Of a stretch of DNA of 64,000 nt, positions 19,981 through 30,207 are shown piece by piece (position 1 is the stretch's first letter; every line of letters begins with the position of its first letter). Position numbers and translations under genes: made by a program. This DNA is from Prolixibacteraceae bacterium (lineage in GTDB: Bacteria; Bacteroidota; Bacteroidia; Bacteroidales; Prolixibacteraceae), in the NCBI GenBank assembly GCA_019459525.1, contig JAIBEY010000008.1:25526-89525 (forward strand). Reading direction: 5' to 3'. The notes beneath the pieces were generated by a model, which had not been told where the DNA came from, did not search any database, and saw nothing but the letters and a program-made list of their open reading frames with translations.

Positions 19981-21603
19981 ATGCGATTTAAAGTAACACC
20001 TGTTTTTTTTCTGCTAATATTCATGGGTAGTGCCATGCTGTCGGCAGGAGCAGTCTGGCAATGGTCGGTTGAAGTAACTTCATTGGTTACCAGCGAAACA
20101 AATGCACACCCCCGGGCATTCCTTTGGATTCCTGAAAATTGCAAACAGGTGCGGGCGGTTATTGTTGGTCAGCATAATATGTCGGAGGAAAATATTTTTG
20201 AGCACCCACGGTTCCGCAAAACAATGGCTGAACTGGGCATAGCCGAGGTTTGGGTTACACCGGCTATCGACATGGTGTTTGATTTTAATAAAGATGCTGG
20301 TGGAAAATTGGAAGGAATATTGAAAGCACTGGCTGAAGAATCTGGGTACAGTGAATTGGAGTTTGCTCCGGTTATTCCTATTGGTCATTCGGCTTGTGCC
20401 AGTTATCCGTGGAATTTCGCTGCCTGGAATCCTGAAAGAACTTTGGCTGTACTTTCCATTCATGGCGATGCCCCGTTGACCAAGCTCACCGGAAGTGGCC
20501 GACCAAATCCAAACTGGGGAAACCGTACTATCGACGGCGTTCCTGGTTTAATGGTTGAAGGCGAATACGAATGGTGGGAGGACAGGGTTCAGCCTGCGCT
20601 AAATTTTCAACAAAGGTTTCCAAAGTCCACAATCTCATTCTTTTGCGATGCCGGTCGCGGCCATTTCGATGTATCCGATCAGTTGGTTGATTACCTGTCG
20701 CTTTTTCTGAAAAAGGCAGTTCAATACCGGATGCCAATGGAAAGCCCGATTGATCGACCTGTTAAACTTATTCCTGTTGATCCTGAAAAAGGTTGGCTGA
20801 AAGAGCGATGGAAAAAAGATGAAAAACCGTCGGTGTCTGAAGCTCGATACAATGAATATAAAGGCGATAGAAAAGCTGCATTCTGGTACTTCGACAAGGA
20901 AATGGCCGAAACTACCGAGAAATTTTATGCGCAGGTTCGTGGTAAGGAAGAGCAGTACCTCGGGTTTAGTCAGAATAGGCAACTTCTGCCGTTTAATCAA
21001 AAACAACATGCACGGATTATTGGCAAGTTTGAACCGGGAGCCGAGGGACTGACTTTTCATCTTCGCGCTGAATTCACAGATACTTTACGCTCGGTTCTAT
21101 CAGCCAATCATGGAAAAGGGAAACCAGCTATTAGCCGGATATGCGGCCCCGTTGAAAAGCTGAACGACACCACTTTTTCGGTTCGCTTTTATCGTATGGG
21201 AATGAACAACGAACGTCGCACCGGCGAAATCTGGCTGTTGGCAAGTCATCCGGGGGATAAAAAATATAAAAGTTCGGTTCAGCAATTCACCATGCGAATT
21301 CCGCTTTGTAACAACGAGGGAATCGATCAGCAAATCACGTTCGGATCACTTCCGAATATAAAACAAGGAACAAAATCGGTTACGATATCGGCTTCGTCCA
21401 ATAGCGGAATGCCGGTTTATTTCTACGTTCAGGAAGGATCTGCCGAAGTGAAAAATGGGAAACTGAAATTTACCAAAATCCCTCCGCGAAGCAAATTTCC
21501 GGTAAAAGTAACAGTAGTGGCTTGGCAGTACGGACGAGCAGTTGAACCGAAAGTCAAAACAGCGGAACCGGTTGTGCAGAGTTTTTGGATCGAAAAGAAA
21601 TAA
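19981..21603 (+). CDS. Secreted alpha/beta-hydrolase-like protein (candidate carbohydrate esterase)
   Basis: Signal peptide, VIPIGHSACASYPWNFAAWNP (G-x-S-x-x nucleophile elbow-like), GRGHFDVSDQLVDYL (His). Confidence 0.6.
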   Translation: MRFKVTPVFFLLIFMGSAMLSAGAVWQWSVEVTSLVTSETNAHPRAFLWIPENCKQVRAVIVGQHNMSEENIFEHPRFRKTMAELGIAEVWVTPAIDMVFDFNKDAGGKLEGILKALAEESGYSELEFAPVIPIGHSACASYPWNFAAWNPERTLAVLSIHGDAPLTKLTGSGRPNPNWGNRTIDGVPGLMVEGEYEWWEDRVQPALNFQQRFPKSTISFFCDAGRGHFDVSDQLVDYLSLFLKKAVQYRMPMESPIDRPVKLIPVDPEKGWLKERWKKDEKPSVSEARYNEYKGDRKAAFWYFDKEMAETTEKFYAQVRGKEEQYLGFSQNRQLLPFNQKQHARIIGKFEPGAEGLTFHLRAEFTDTLRSVLSANHGKGKPAISRICGPVEKLNDTTFSVRFYRMGMNNERRTGEIWLLASHPGDKKYKSSVQQFTMRIPLCNNEGIDQQITFGSLPNIKQGTKSVTISASSNSGMPVYFYVQEGSAEVKNGKLKFTKIPPRSKFPVKVTVVAWQYGRAVEPKVKTAEPVVQSFWIEKK

Positions 21604-21790
21604 GTAATGGTCAAACCATAATGTCGTATTTTAAACTCGCTCACCCCAGGCCCAAAGAGTCGGACTTCCGAGGCCATCTCAAATGAGTTCAGCAATTGAT
21701 ACCCATGCCCAATTTATCCAAAATCAGCGAGTAGAAACCCTGTTTAATAAATTTTCGTGGCACCAGATTTAAAAACTTTTTCGGCAGACT

Positions 21791-24331
21791 TTACTTCACA
21801 TTCTTCAAATATTTTGCTGCAATTTTAATTAGTTCCGGATAAAGGGTGCTATAATCTTCGCCCTGTAACTTCTTATACCTGAGAATATAACTGTTGTAGT
21901 GTTTTTTCGCAGAAGATTCATCTCCTAAGCGCAAATAGGAATTGATAATATAATAAAATGCACATTCGTTTAATTCGTCAACACTATAAAGCACCGATCC
22001 CATTGCAATTGTTTTGGCATATTCGTTTTTCGAAAAATAGTGATTCAAAACATCTGGTACGAGAATCAATATCTGATCTGCTAAATCCCGTTTATACACA
22101 TCGAAATATTCATTGTCGCCTGATTGCAGAAATTCACCCCTTGAAGTTATCTCAATGAATTGTTCGTTGTTATGTTCATCTATTTCAGAAGAAATTGATG
22201 GATATAAAGATCTTAAATGGAAGTAATCACAATAAAACGAATCATTTATTTGAAACCTGAAGTGTTGATTTTCAAGTATAAGTTCAATTCCATCGATATC
22301 ACTTAAAATGGTACGTAATTTATTAATGGTTACGCCCTTCAGGTTTTTCGCATTTTTAGCTGGTTTATCGGGCCACATCAGACTATAAATTTCTTCTGAA
22401 CTAATGCCAGCTTCACCTTTATTGCTGCGAAGAAGAATCAGCAAAAAAAGTTGTTTTATTTGCGGGCTGAAAAGATGGGTGCTAATTTGCCCGCTTCGGT
22501 TAAAAACAGTGAATAATCCAAAGATATACACCGCATTCTTTTTGGGTTGCAAAGTATGTTCTGATCGTTTTTCCTGATTTCCAACAATGGTCTGGCGATC
22601 TTTAAGTAAACGTTTTTTTCTTGAAATTGACATCCAAAATAAAACGACAGCTAAAAAACCAACAATAAATAAAATTCCTATCCCCCAATAAATTAGTTTT
22701 TTATTGTTTCGAGGATTTACATATAATTCATCAGTTGAAATCGGAGGATTATCAATGGAATATATGCTCAGCTTCGAATTTCCTTTGCTCACTTCATGTA
22801 TTACACAATAGAGTTCTTTTGTACTGGAATTTAAATACAAATTGGCATTGGTCTGAATTTCTTCCGAAATAATTGGAATCGAATCGCCCAGAATTGTGTG
22901 TTCGCCTGTTTTGATGTCGTATTTATAAAGCTTAATGAAAGTTTTAGGGATGTATTCAGGATAACAAAGCGCATAAAAAGAAGAATTGTCGCCGGAAATG
23001 ACTAAGCTTCTGGCTGAAACCAATTTTTCATCACCCCGGTTTACCTCCCATAGTTTCGTGATTTTTCTATTTTGCAAGTCAACAGAATAGCAGTCGAAAT
23101 AGTATGTTTTCCCGATGCTTTGATCTCCGGTTTTGTTACCAACGCCTCCAAATAGTAACAATTTATTATTTTGTATTCCCATTCCGGCGAAAAAACGGGG
23201 GGTGATTACATCTCCGGTGAAATCTAATTTATTCCATGAGTTTTCAGCAAGGTTGTACTTGTAAAAAGTGTTGGACAGGCGGTTATTCCCAAATCCGCCA
23301 AAGATAAGTAGCTGCTGGTTTAGCGGATTAAAATAAGCATTGTGATGATGTAATTGTTGATCCAGTCTCAAATCGCTATTGTTTTCCCAGGTATAGCTTG
23401 ACAGGTCTAATGATGCAATTGTTGGACATTCGTCGGGCGTATTATTTACCTCGTAAACAAATAGCTTTCCATGAGAAAAAAAACTTGTTCCCAGCCTTAT
23501 TGGTACAGGTAGTTTATTGGTATAAGCCTTCTTTTCAAAAGTATTTTTTACGATGTCATAAGAAGCGAGTGAATCTTTCCCGATAATCCGAATTTTCATC
23601 TCTGTACTGTCGTAATTGACCGCGAAAACTTCATTGGCCGAATATGTAAAACGTTGCCTCCAGTGGTATGAATCATTGATTAACCAAACTGGATTTTCAA
23701 CCAGACCAATTGCATTTCCTTGTTGGTCATGAACCTCATTCCCGGTGTATTCTTTGAATTTGAAATCGAATTTTTCTTTTGAATTACTAACCGTTAGATT
23801 TCGAATTGCAAAAGAAGGAACATCTATTATGTTCCCATTTTTTCCGAAAAATATTTGAGCGTGGATCAAATCGTTTAAGTCGAACCTTTTTACCTCATAT
23901 TTATCGGTACCTAAAGCCATTTCGATACGATTTTCTTTTAGGTTGAACGACAGTCCTACCTTAATCCATTTTCCCTTGCCAAGTAGCGACGATTGAATCG
24001 GTATTGTTAACAGGTTTTCCTCTCCTTTGAGGTTTAACTTTAAGTGAGAAAACTTTGAATCAGCTTTTATATAGGCCAGAGAATAATCTTTATTGGAATC
24101 TTCGGCATCAACAACGCAGATAAATCCAAATGAATTGGGATCAAGAATAGATAATTCGAATGAAATAATAAGTTCGGTTTGAATTTTTGGTACTCGTTCG
24201 GCAAAAACCGTATATGAAGTTCTGCTTTCTATATGACTTTGTTCTGTTGACCGGAATCCAAGACCTTGAGAAATTGCATGACCTGATATGGATGCCAATA
24301 CAACGCAAAGCAAAAATTGGATAATTTTCAT
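21791..24331 (-). CDS. Membrane-anchored regulator: N-terminal sandwich domain, kelch-like propeller, TM, SARP/OmpR-type winged helix
   Basis: Kelch motifs (NPLNQQLLIFGGFGNNRLSNTFYKYNLAENSW; NNKLLLFGGVGNKTGD), TM LIYWGIGILFIVGFLAVVLFWMSI, C-terminal VYIFGLFTVFNRSG...EEIYSLMWPDKPAKNAKNLKGVTINKLRTILSDIDGIEL. Confidence 0.75.
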   Translation of the reverse strand: MKIIQFLLCVVLASISGHAISQGLGFRSTEQSHIESRTSYTVFAERVPKIQTELIISFELSILDPNSFGFICVVDAEDSNKDYSLAYIKADSKFSHLKLNLKGEENLLTIPIQSSLLGKGKWIKVGLSFNLKENRIEMALGTDKYEVKRFDLNDLIHAQIFFGKNGNIIDVPSFAIRNLTVSNSKEKFDFKFKEYTGNEVHDQQGNAIGLVENPVWLINDSYHWRQRFTYSANEVFAVNYDSTEMKIRIIGKDSLASYDIVKNTFEKKAYTNKLPVPIRLGTSFFSHGKLFVYEVNNTPDECPTIASLDLSSYTWENNSDLRLDQQLHHHNAYFNPLNQQLLIFGGFGNNRLSNTFYKYNLAENSWNKLDFTGDVITPRFFAGMGIQNNKLLLFGGVGNKTGDQSIGKTYYFDCYSVDLQNRKITKLWEVNRGDEKLVSARSLVISGDNSSFYALCYPEYIPKTFIKLYKYDIKTGEHTILGDSIPIISEEIQTNANLYLNSSTKELYCVIHEVSKGNSKLSIYSIDNPPISTDELYVNPRNNKKLIYWGIGILFIVGFLAVVLFWMSISRKKRLLKDRQTIVGNQEKRSEHTLQPKKNAVYIFGLFTVFNRSGQISTHLFSPQIKQLFLLILLRSNKGEAGISSEEIYSLMWPDKPAKNAKNLKGVTINKLRTILSDIDGIELILENQHFRFQINDSFYCDYFHLRSLYPSISSEIDEHNNEQFIEITSRGEFLQSGDNEYFDVYKRDLADQILILVPDVLNHYFSKNEYAKTIAMGSVLYSVDELNECAFYYIINSYLRLGDESSAKKHYNSYILRYKKLQGEDYSTLYPELIKIAAKYLKNVK

Positions 24332-24352
24332 AAACTCTTTTAATCTGTATTT

Positions 24353-24428
24353 TTTGCCACATGGAACTCGCCATTCGCCAGCTTGCTGATCTTCGGTGTG
24401 CTGGAAGTTTGGTCATGGCTCGTTTCAC
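24353..24428 (-). repeat. Intergenic repeat element, copy C
   Basis: Minus-strand GTGAAACGAGCCATGACC...CGAATGGCGAGTTCCATGTGGCA just upstream of the kelch/SARP gene. Confidence 0.75.
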
Positions 24429-24732
24429 CTTTCGTAAATCTGATTTTCAAACTTATAAATATAGATAATTAATCAAAGTACAGCAGAACCTCAGAATAAA
24501 AATCAGAACCACTTAAAATTTAGCCATTCTTGTTCTCCGAAAGTTGTATTTGTAATTCGTTTAACTATAGTGTTTTATGTTTTTATTAGTGTTTTTTTTA
24601 TAAAATTAACCGCTTATTAATTCTTCATTAATGCCGGTGTTAATCGCACAAAACTACTATTGCCCGAAATTTCATTGCGTAGAGTTCTATTTATGAAATT
24701 ACAGGTCTGTACCCGAATACAGATCGAACCTA

Positions 24733-27700
24733 ATGTTAAACAAACTATACAAATTCATGAAAAAAAACAATTTAAGTCGTTCTTTCCGAAGAATGATGGT
24801 GAAGTATTTTATTGTTTTCAAGGCAATTTGGATTATTTGCATTGTCTTAGTTACACATTTGAATGTTGCCGGAGCTGATTCCCAGTTTTTTGGCAAAGAG
24901 TTTCCAAGCTCCTCTTCAGGAGGAAAGAATAACCCAACTCAATTGGAGTTACTCGACTCAAAGGTGTCCGATAGAACGATCACTACCCAAACAGAAGAAG
25001 TTGCTCTGACTCTGCAAAATCTTGTAAAAGGAACTGTTGTTGACAAAAACGGAAGTCCGCTTCCCGGAACTACAGTAACAATTCAAGGAGTGTCGGGGGG
25101 GGCAATTACCGATTCTGATGGAAATTTCTCAATTAAGGCAAGCGTTGGCGACAAGATTGTAGTCTCATTTGTAGGTATGCAGTCGCAGGTTGTAACCTAT
25201 ACCGGACAACGTGACTTAAAGATTACCCTGCTCGAACAGGTTGACGAGCTCGAAGAAGTTTCGGTTGTTGCTTTTGGAAAGCAAAAGAAGGAAAGCGTGA
25301 TTGCTGCCATTTCTACGGTGAGGCCAGCAGATTTGAAAATTCCGGCCAGCAACCTAACCTCCGCATTGGCCGGACGTATTCCCGGAATAATTTCCTATCA
25401 GCGTAGTGGCGAACCAGGTAAAGATAATGCTGAGTTTTTTGTTCGTGGGGTAACAACGTTTGGGTATAAGAAGTCTCCATTGATTTTGATCGATGGAATT
25501 GAATTATCAACTACGGATCTTGCCCGTTTACAGCCCGACGATATCGCTAGTTTCTCTATAATGAAAGATGCTACTGCAACTGCCTTGTATGGCGCTCGTG
25601 GGGCAAACGGAGTTATATTAGTTACGACGAAAGAAGGAAAGGAGGGTGCCGCATCGTTAAATATTCGGTACGAAAAATCAGCATCATTACCTACCCGTAT
25701 GCTGGATATTGCTGATCCGGTAACTTATATGAAGATGCACAACGAAGCAATTTTAACCAGAGATCCACTTGGTGGACGGGCTTACTCCTTAGAGAAAATA
25801 AGAATGACAGAGCAGACAGGCAGGAATACATTTGCTTATCCGGCGGTTAACTGGTTTGATGAGATGTTTGCCACACAAGCAATAAACGACAGGCTCAATT
25901 TCAACCTGAGCGGTGGAGGTAAAATCGCACGGTATTATCTGGCAACTACTATAAATACCGACAATGGAATTCTTAAAGTTGACAAACGAAACAACTTTAA
26001 TAACAACGTAAAGCTTAATCGGTTATCGTTGCGTTCGAATGTGAACATTAATGTAACCAAGAGTACTGAGATTATCGTTCGGTTCAATGGCAACTTTGAT
26101 GACTACAACGGACCGCTTGACGGAGGAGAAACCTTATTTCGGAAAGCTTTGCAGACGAATCCTGTTCTATATCCAAAATATTTTGAACCGGATGCAGCAA
26201 ATGAATTCTCGCAACATATTCTTTTTGGTAATGCCGGTCAATATGGTGATTATCTTAATCCTTATGCCGATATGGTAAAAGGCTATAAAGACGAAAGTCG
26301 AAGTAATATTCTTGCAGTTATCGAATTAAAACAAGACCTGAGTTTTATTACAAAAGGTTTATCCATGCGTGGGTTGGGAAACACTACCAGAGAATCTTTC
26401 TTTAATGTGAACCGGTCGTATTCGCCATTCTACTATTCTCTTTCGAGTTACGATGCAGGTATTGATAAATATTCCTTATTTGAACTTAATCCGAGTGGAG
26501 GAACTGAATACCTGCAGTATAACGAGGGGAACAAAACAATTACAACTTCATTTTACTTTGAGGGAGCAATGAATTACAACCGTACATTTAATGAAAAACA
26601 TACGGTTACAGGTATGCTTGTAGGAATTATGCGCGAAATGAAGCTTGCGAATGCCGGTAGTTTGCAGAAATCGCTTCCATACCGGAATATTGGACTCTCA
26701 GGTCGTTTTACTTATGCTTACGATAGCCGCTATTTTGTAGAAGCAAACTTTGGGTATAATGGATCAGAAAGATTTGCAGCAAAGGAACGTTTTGGTTTAT
26801 TCCCTTCGATGGGGATTGGCTGGATTGCATCAAACGAAAAGTTTTGGTTACCCATGAGCAAAGTTGTCAATAAACTAAAGTTTAAAGCTACTCACGGGCT
26901 GGTTGGTAACGATGCTATTGGAAGCGAAGACGATCGCTTCTTCTATATTTCGCAGGTAAACATGAATAACGGTGGTCTTGGAACAACTTTTGGACAAAAC
27001 TATCTCAACGGTATTTCGGGAATAAGTATCGATAGGTACAGTAACAATCAGATTTCGTGGGAAAAAGCCCGAATGACTGATCTTGGGATTGAAATGGGCC
27101 TATTTAATAAGTTTGAAATCCAAGCGGATTACTTCTATGAATATCGTTCGAATATTCTTATGGATCGCTCACAGGTTCCGAGTTCAATGGGATTGCAGGT
27201 TCCTCTAAAAGCAAATATTGGAGAGGCTTCGTCAAGAGGTTTTGAGGCATCTGTTGATTTCAACCACAGCTTTTCAAATGGACTTTGGGTGATGGCTCGT
27301 GGTAATGTGACTTACGCAACCAGTAAATTTGAGGTTTACGAAGAACTTAATTACGTTGGGGCAGGTTTGCCTTGGAAATCCAGATTAGGCAACTCGCTAA
27401 ATCAACAGTATGGATACATTGCCGAACGACTTTTTGTTGATGAGGCTGATATTGCTAACTCTCCTCTTCAAACTTTTGGAAAGTATATGGCTGGTGATAT
27501 CAAATACAAGGACATCAATGAGGATGGACGTATTGATGAAAATGATATTGTGCCTATCGGCTATCCTACTGATCCTGAAGTGATATATGGTTTTGGTTCT
27601 TCGGCCGGATACAAAGGGTTCGACTTCTCTTTCTTCTTTCAGGGTTCGGCCCGGTCTTCTTTCTTTATTGATACATATAAGACCGCACCTTTTATTGACA

Positions 27701-28098
27701 TTAACGATGATTCTCAAGGTGATGATTGGAACAATAAAATTGGAAATAATGCTTTGTTGACAGTATGGGCAAATGATCATTGGTCGGAAGATAACCGAAA
27801 TTTATACGCTGCATGGCCACGTTTTTCAGACCAGGTTATAGAAAATAACCGCCAAACAAGTACATGGTTTATGCGCGATGGTGCTTTTTTAAGACTAAAG
27901 TCTGTTGAAATCGGATACACTATCCCCCAAGATACCTTCGTGAAAAAAGTTGGAATTTCCTCGATGAGGTTCTATCTGAGCGGTACTAACTTGCTTACAA
28001 TAAGTAAATTCAAGCTGTGGGATGTTGAGATGGGTGGAAATGGTTTAGGTTACCCAATTCAAAAAGTGTTCAACCTTGGCGTAAATGTAAACTTCTAA
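24733..28098 (+). CDS. SusC/RagA family TonB-linked outer membrane protein (PUL2)
   Basis: GTVVDKNGSPLPGTTVTIQG, VSVVAFGKQKKESV, ATALYGARGANGVILVTTKEGKEG; start may be ATG 24757. Confidence 0.96.
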   Translation: MLNKLYKFMKKNNLSRSFRRMMVKYFIVFKAIWIICIVLVTHLNVAGADSQFFGKEFPSSSSGGKNNPTQLELLDSKVSDRTITTQTEEVALTLQNLVKGTVVDKNGSPLPGTTVTIQGVSGGAITDSDGNFSIKASVGDKIVVSFVGMQSQVVTYTGQRDLKITLLEQVDELEEVSVVAFGKQKKESVIAAISTVRPADLKIPASNLTSALAGRIPGIISYQRSGEPGKDNAEFFVRGVTTFGYKKSPLILIDGIELSTTDLARLQPDDIASFSIMKDATATALYGARGANGVILVTTKEGKEGAASLNIRYEKSASLPTRMLDIADPVTYMKMHNEAILTRDPLGGRAYSLEKIRMTEQTGRNTFAYPAVNWFDEMFATQAINDRLNFNLSGGGKIARYYLATTINTDNGILKVDKRNNFNNNVKLNRLSLRSNVNINVTKSTEIIVRFNGNFDDYNGPLDGGETLFRKALQTNPVLYPKYFEPDAANEFSQHILFGNAGQYGDYLNPYADMVKGYKDESRSNILAVIELKQDLSFITKGLSMRGLGNTTRESFFNVNRSYSPFYYSLSSYDAGIDKYSLFELNPSGGTEYLQYNEGNKTITTSFYFEGAMNYNRTFNEKHTVTGMLVGIMREMKLANAGSLQKSLPYRNIGLSGRFTYAYDSRYFVEANFGYNGSERFAAKERFGLFPSMGIGWIASNEKFWLPMSKVVNKLKFKATHGLVGNDAIGSEDDRFFYISQVNMNNGGLGTTFGQNYLNGISGISIDRYSNNQISWEKARMTDLGIEMGLFNKFEIQADYFYEYRSNILMDRSQVPSSMGLQVPLKANIGEASSRGFEASVDFNHSFSNGLWVMARGNVTYATSKFEVYEELNYVGAGLPWKSRLGNSLNQQYGYIAERLFVDEADIANSPLQTFGKYMAGDIKYKDINEDGRIDENDIVPIGYPTDPEVIYGFGSSAGYKGFDFSFFFQGSARSSFFIDTYKTAPFIDINDDSQGDDWNNKIGNNALLTVWANDHWSEDNRNLYAAWPRFSDQVIENNRQTSTWFMRDGAFLRLKSVEIGYTIPQDTFVKKVGISSMRFYLSGTNLLTISKFKLWDVEMGGNGLGYPIQKVFNLGVNVNF

Positions 28099-28107
28099 AA
28101 TAAAGTT

Positions 28108-30036
28108 ATGAAACGATATATTTTAATCTTACTGGTGTTTTTCCTATTTGGTTGCAACTCATATCTGGATATCGTACCCGATAATATTGCAACAGTCGAA
28201 ATCGCTTTTAACACGAGAGCATCTGCACAAAAATATTTAGCAACTATCTACAGCTATATTCCGGAACAAGCAAATCCAGTGCAAAATTTTGCAATGGTGG
28301 CTGGTGACGAAATCTGGTATTATGGCGAAAAAGATTTTTATATGAACAATGAAACCAGCCTGCGTTTGGCAAAAGGGATGCAAAACTCAATCGACCCCTA
28401 TTTGAATTTTTGGGAAGGAAAACGGGGAGCATACAACTTGTTTGTAAGTCTGCGCGATTGTAATATTTTCCTTGAAAACCTGCGAGATATTCCAGGACTG
28501 GATTTAAACGAAAAAAACAGGTGGATTGCTGAAGCAAAAACCTTAAAAGCCTACTATCACTTTTTGCTGATGCAAATGTATGGCCCAATTCCAATTGTGG
28601 ATAAAAATGTTTCTGTTGATGCTAGTTCTGCCGAAACACACGTGGAGCGTAAAACGGTAGATGAAGTGGTAAATTACATCGTTTCGTTACTTGATGAAGC
28701 CATTAAAAGTGGTGACCTACCTGATAAAATCAGGTTTATCCACACCGAAAATGGCCGACTTACGTTACCTGCCGCTAAAGCTATCAAAGCAAAAGTATTG
28801 ATGTTGGCAGCAAGTCCGTTATTCAACGGAAATGATGATTTTGTTGGATTTTTGAATAAGGAAGGCAAAAATCTGATAAACCCCACTTATGATGAAGCAA
28901 AATGGGTTGCAGCAAAAGATGCTTGTCTTGATGCTATCCAAACCGCTGAAGCTGCCGGGCATGGGTTATATTCCTTTACCGATCTGCTGCCAATAGGTGC
29001 AATTAGTCCAATTGTCAGAGAAGAACTTACCTTAAGGGCAACAATTACCGATCGGTATAACAAAGAGACAATTTTTGGTGTAGGTCCGAACTGGACTACT
29101 GCATTACAGGAATGGTGTCAACCTCGCTGGACAGGCGATCATAGTGCCGAATTTGGTTCAACAAAAAAATCGCATGCACCGACCCTCAACATGGTCGAAG
29201 ATTTTTATTCCGTTAATGGAGTGCCAATTAACGAAGATAAAACCTGGGATTATGCAAATCGATATAGTCTGGTTGAGGTGAAAGACGGAATGGCCGACGA
29301 TCACAAGTATTATTTGCAAAATTATTACACTACAGCTAAGCTTCATACTTACCGAGAACCCCGTTTTTATGCTTATGTCGGTTTTGATGGAGGCAAATGG
29401 TTCTCGATGGAAACAACAAATACAGAAGATATCCCTTTTCTTAATGCCAAAGCCGGGCAAACATCAGGCAAGAGTGGTACTGAGATTTATTCAATTACCG
29501 GATATTTTACAAAAAAACTTGTTAATTATGAGAATATTATAACGCGTACAACAAGAACAATCGAAGCTTACACCTTCCCGATTATCAGGTTAAGTGATTT
29601 ATATTTGATGTATGCCGAAGCCTTAAACGAGGTGAAAAATGCTCCCGATGCAGAGGTTTACGAATACATCCAAAGGGTAAGAACCAAAGCTGGATTAGAC
29701 AAGGGTTCAGACTTGGTAAGTACTTGGGCTCAATTTTCAAAACAAGCAGATAAGCCAAAATCGAAAGAGGGCATGCGCGAAATTATTCAGCGGGAAAGAA
29801 TGATCGAACTAGCTTTCGAAGGACATCGCTACTGGGACCTGCGCAGATGGAAATTAGCTGGTGACTATTTTAACCGGCCTATTCGTGGATGGAATATTTA
29901 TGCTGCTGACACAAAAGGCTTTTATCAGGTAAAAAATATTTATTACAGAGATTTTCTTACCAAAGATTATTTATGGCCTATCAGTCAAAATGAAATGCTG
30001 CGTAATCCGAATCTGATACAAAGTATGGGATGGTAG
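28108..30036 (+). CDS. SusD/RagB family nutrient-binding lipoprotein (PUL2)
   Basis: LFGCNSYLDIVPDNIATVE, AEAKTLKAYYHFLLMQMYGPIPI, IQRERMIELAFEGHRYWDLRRWK. Confidence 0.97.
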   Translation: MKRYILILLVFFLFGCNSYLDIVPDNIATVEIAFNTRASAQKYLATIYSYIPEQANPVQNFAMVAGDEIWYYGEKDFYMNNETSLRLAKGMQNSIDPYLNFWEGKRGAYNLFVSLRDCNIFLENLRDIPGLDLNEKNRWIAEAKTLKAYYHFLLMQMYGPIPIVDKNVSVDASSAETHVERKTVDEVVNYIVSLLDEAIKSGDLPDKIRFIHTENGRLTLPAAKAIKAKVLMLAASPLFNGNDDFVGFLNKEGKNLINPTYDEAKWVAAKDACLDAIQTAEAAGHGLYSFTDLLPIGAISPIVREELTLRATITDRYNKETIFGVGPNWTTALQEWCQPRWTGDHSAEFGSTKKSHAPTLNMVEDFYSVNGVPINEDKTWDYANRYSLVEVKDGMADDHKYYLQNYYTTAKLHTYREPRFYAYVGFDGGKWFSMETTNTEDIPFLNAKAGQTSGKSGTEIYSITGYFTKKLVNYENIITRTTRTIEAYTFPIIRLSDLYLMYAEALNEVKNAPDAEVYEYIQRVRTKAGLDKGSDLVSTWAQFSKQADKPKSKEGMREIIQRERMIELAFEGHRYWDLRRWKLAGDYFNRPIRGWNIYAADTKGFYQVKNIYYRDFLTKDYLWPISQNEMLRNPNLIQSMGW

Positions 30037-30082
30037 TTATTTGATTTCTATACGAACTATTTTATAAATTAAACCTTGCAAA

Positions 30083-30142
30083 ATGGAACGAGTCATGAAT
30101 GGTAATCAAGATTGTCTTTTGGCTAGTTAAATCTGACAAATG
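30083..30142 (+). repeat. Intergenic repeat element, copy D (most diverged)
   Basis: ATGGAACGAGTCATGAATGG...TTGGCTAGTTAAATCTGACAAATGAA. Confidence 0.6.
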
Positions 30143-30207
30143 AAGACTTAATTGAAAAACAATAGTTAATACGAAAATTACACGATCAATATTGAAAAAA
30201 TAAACAC

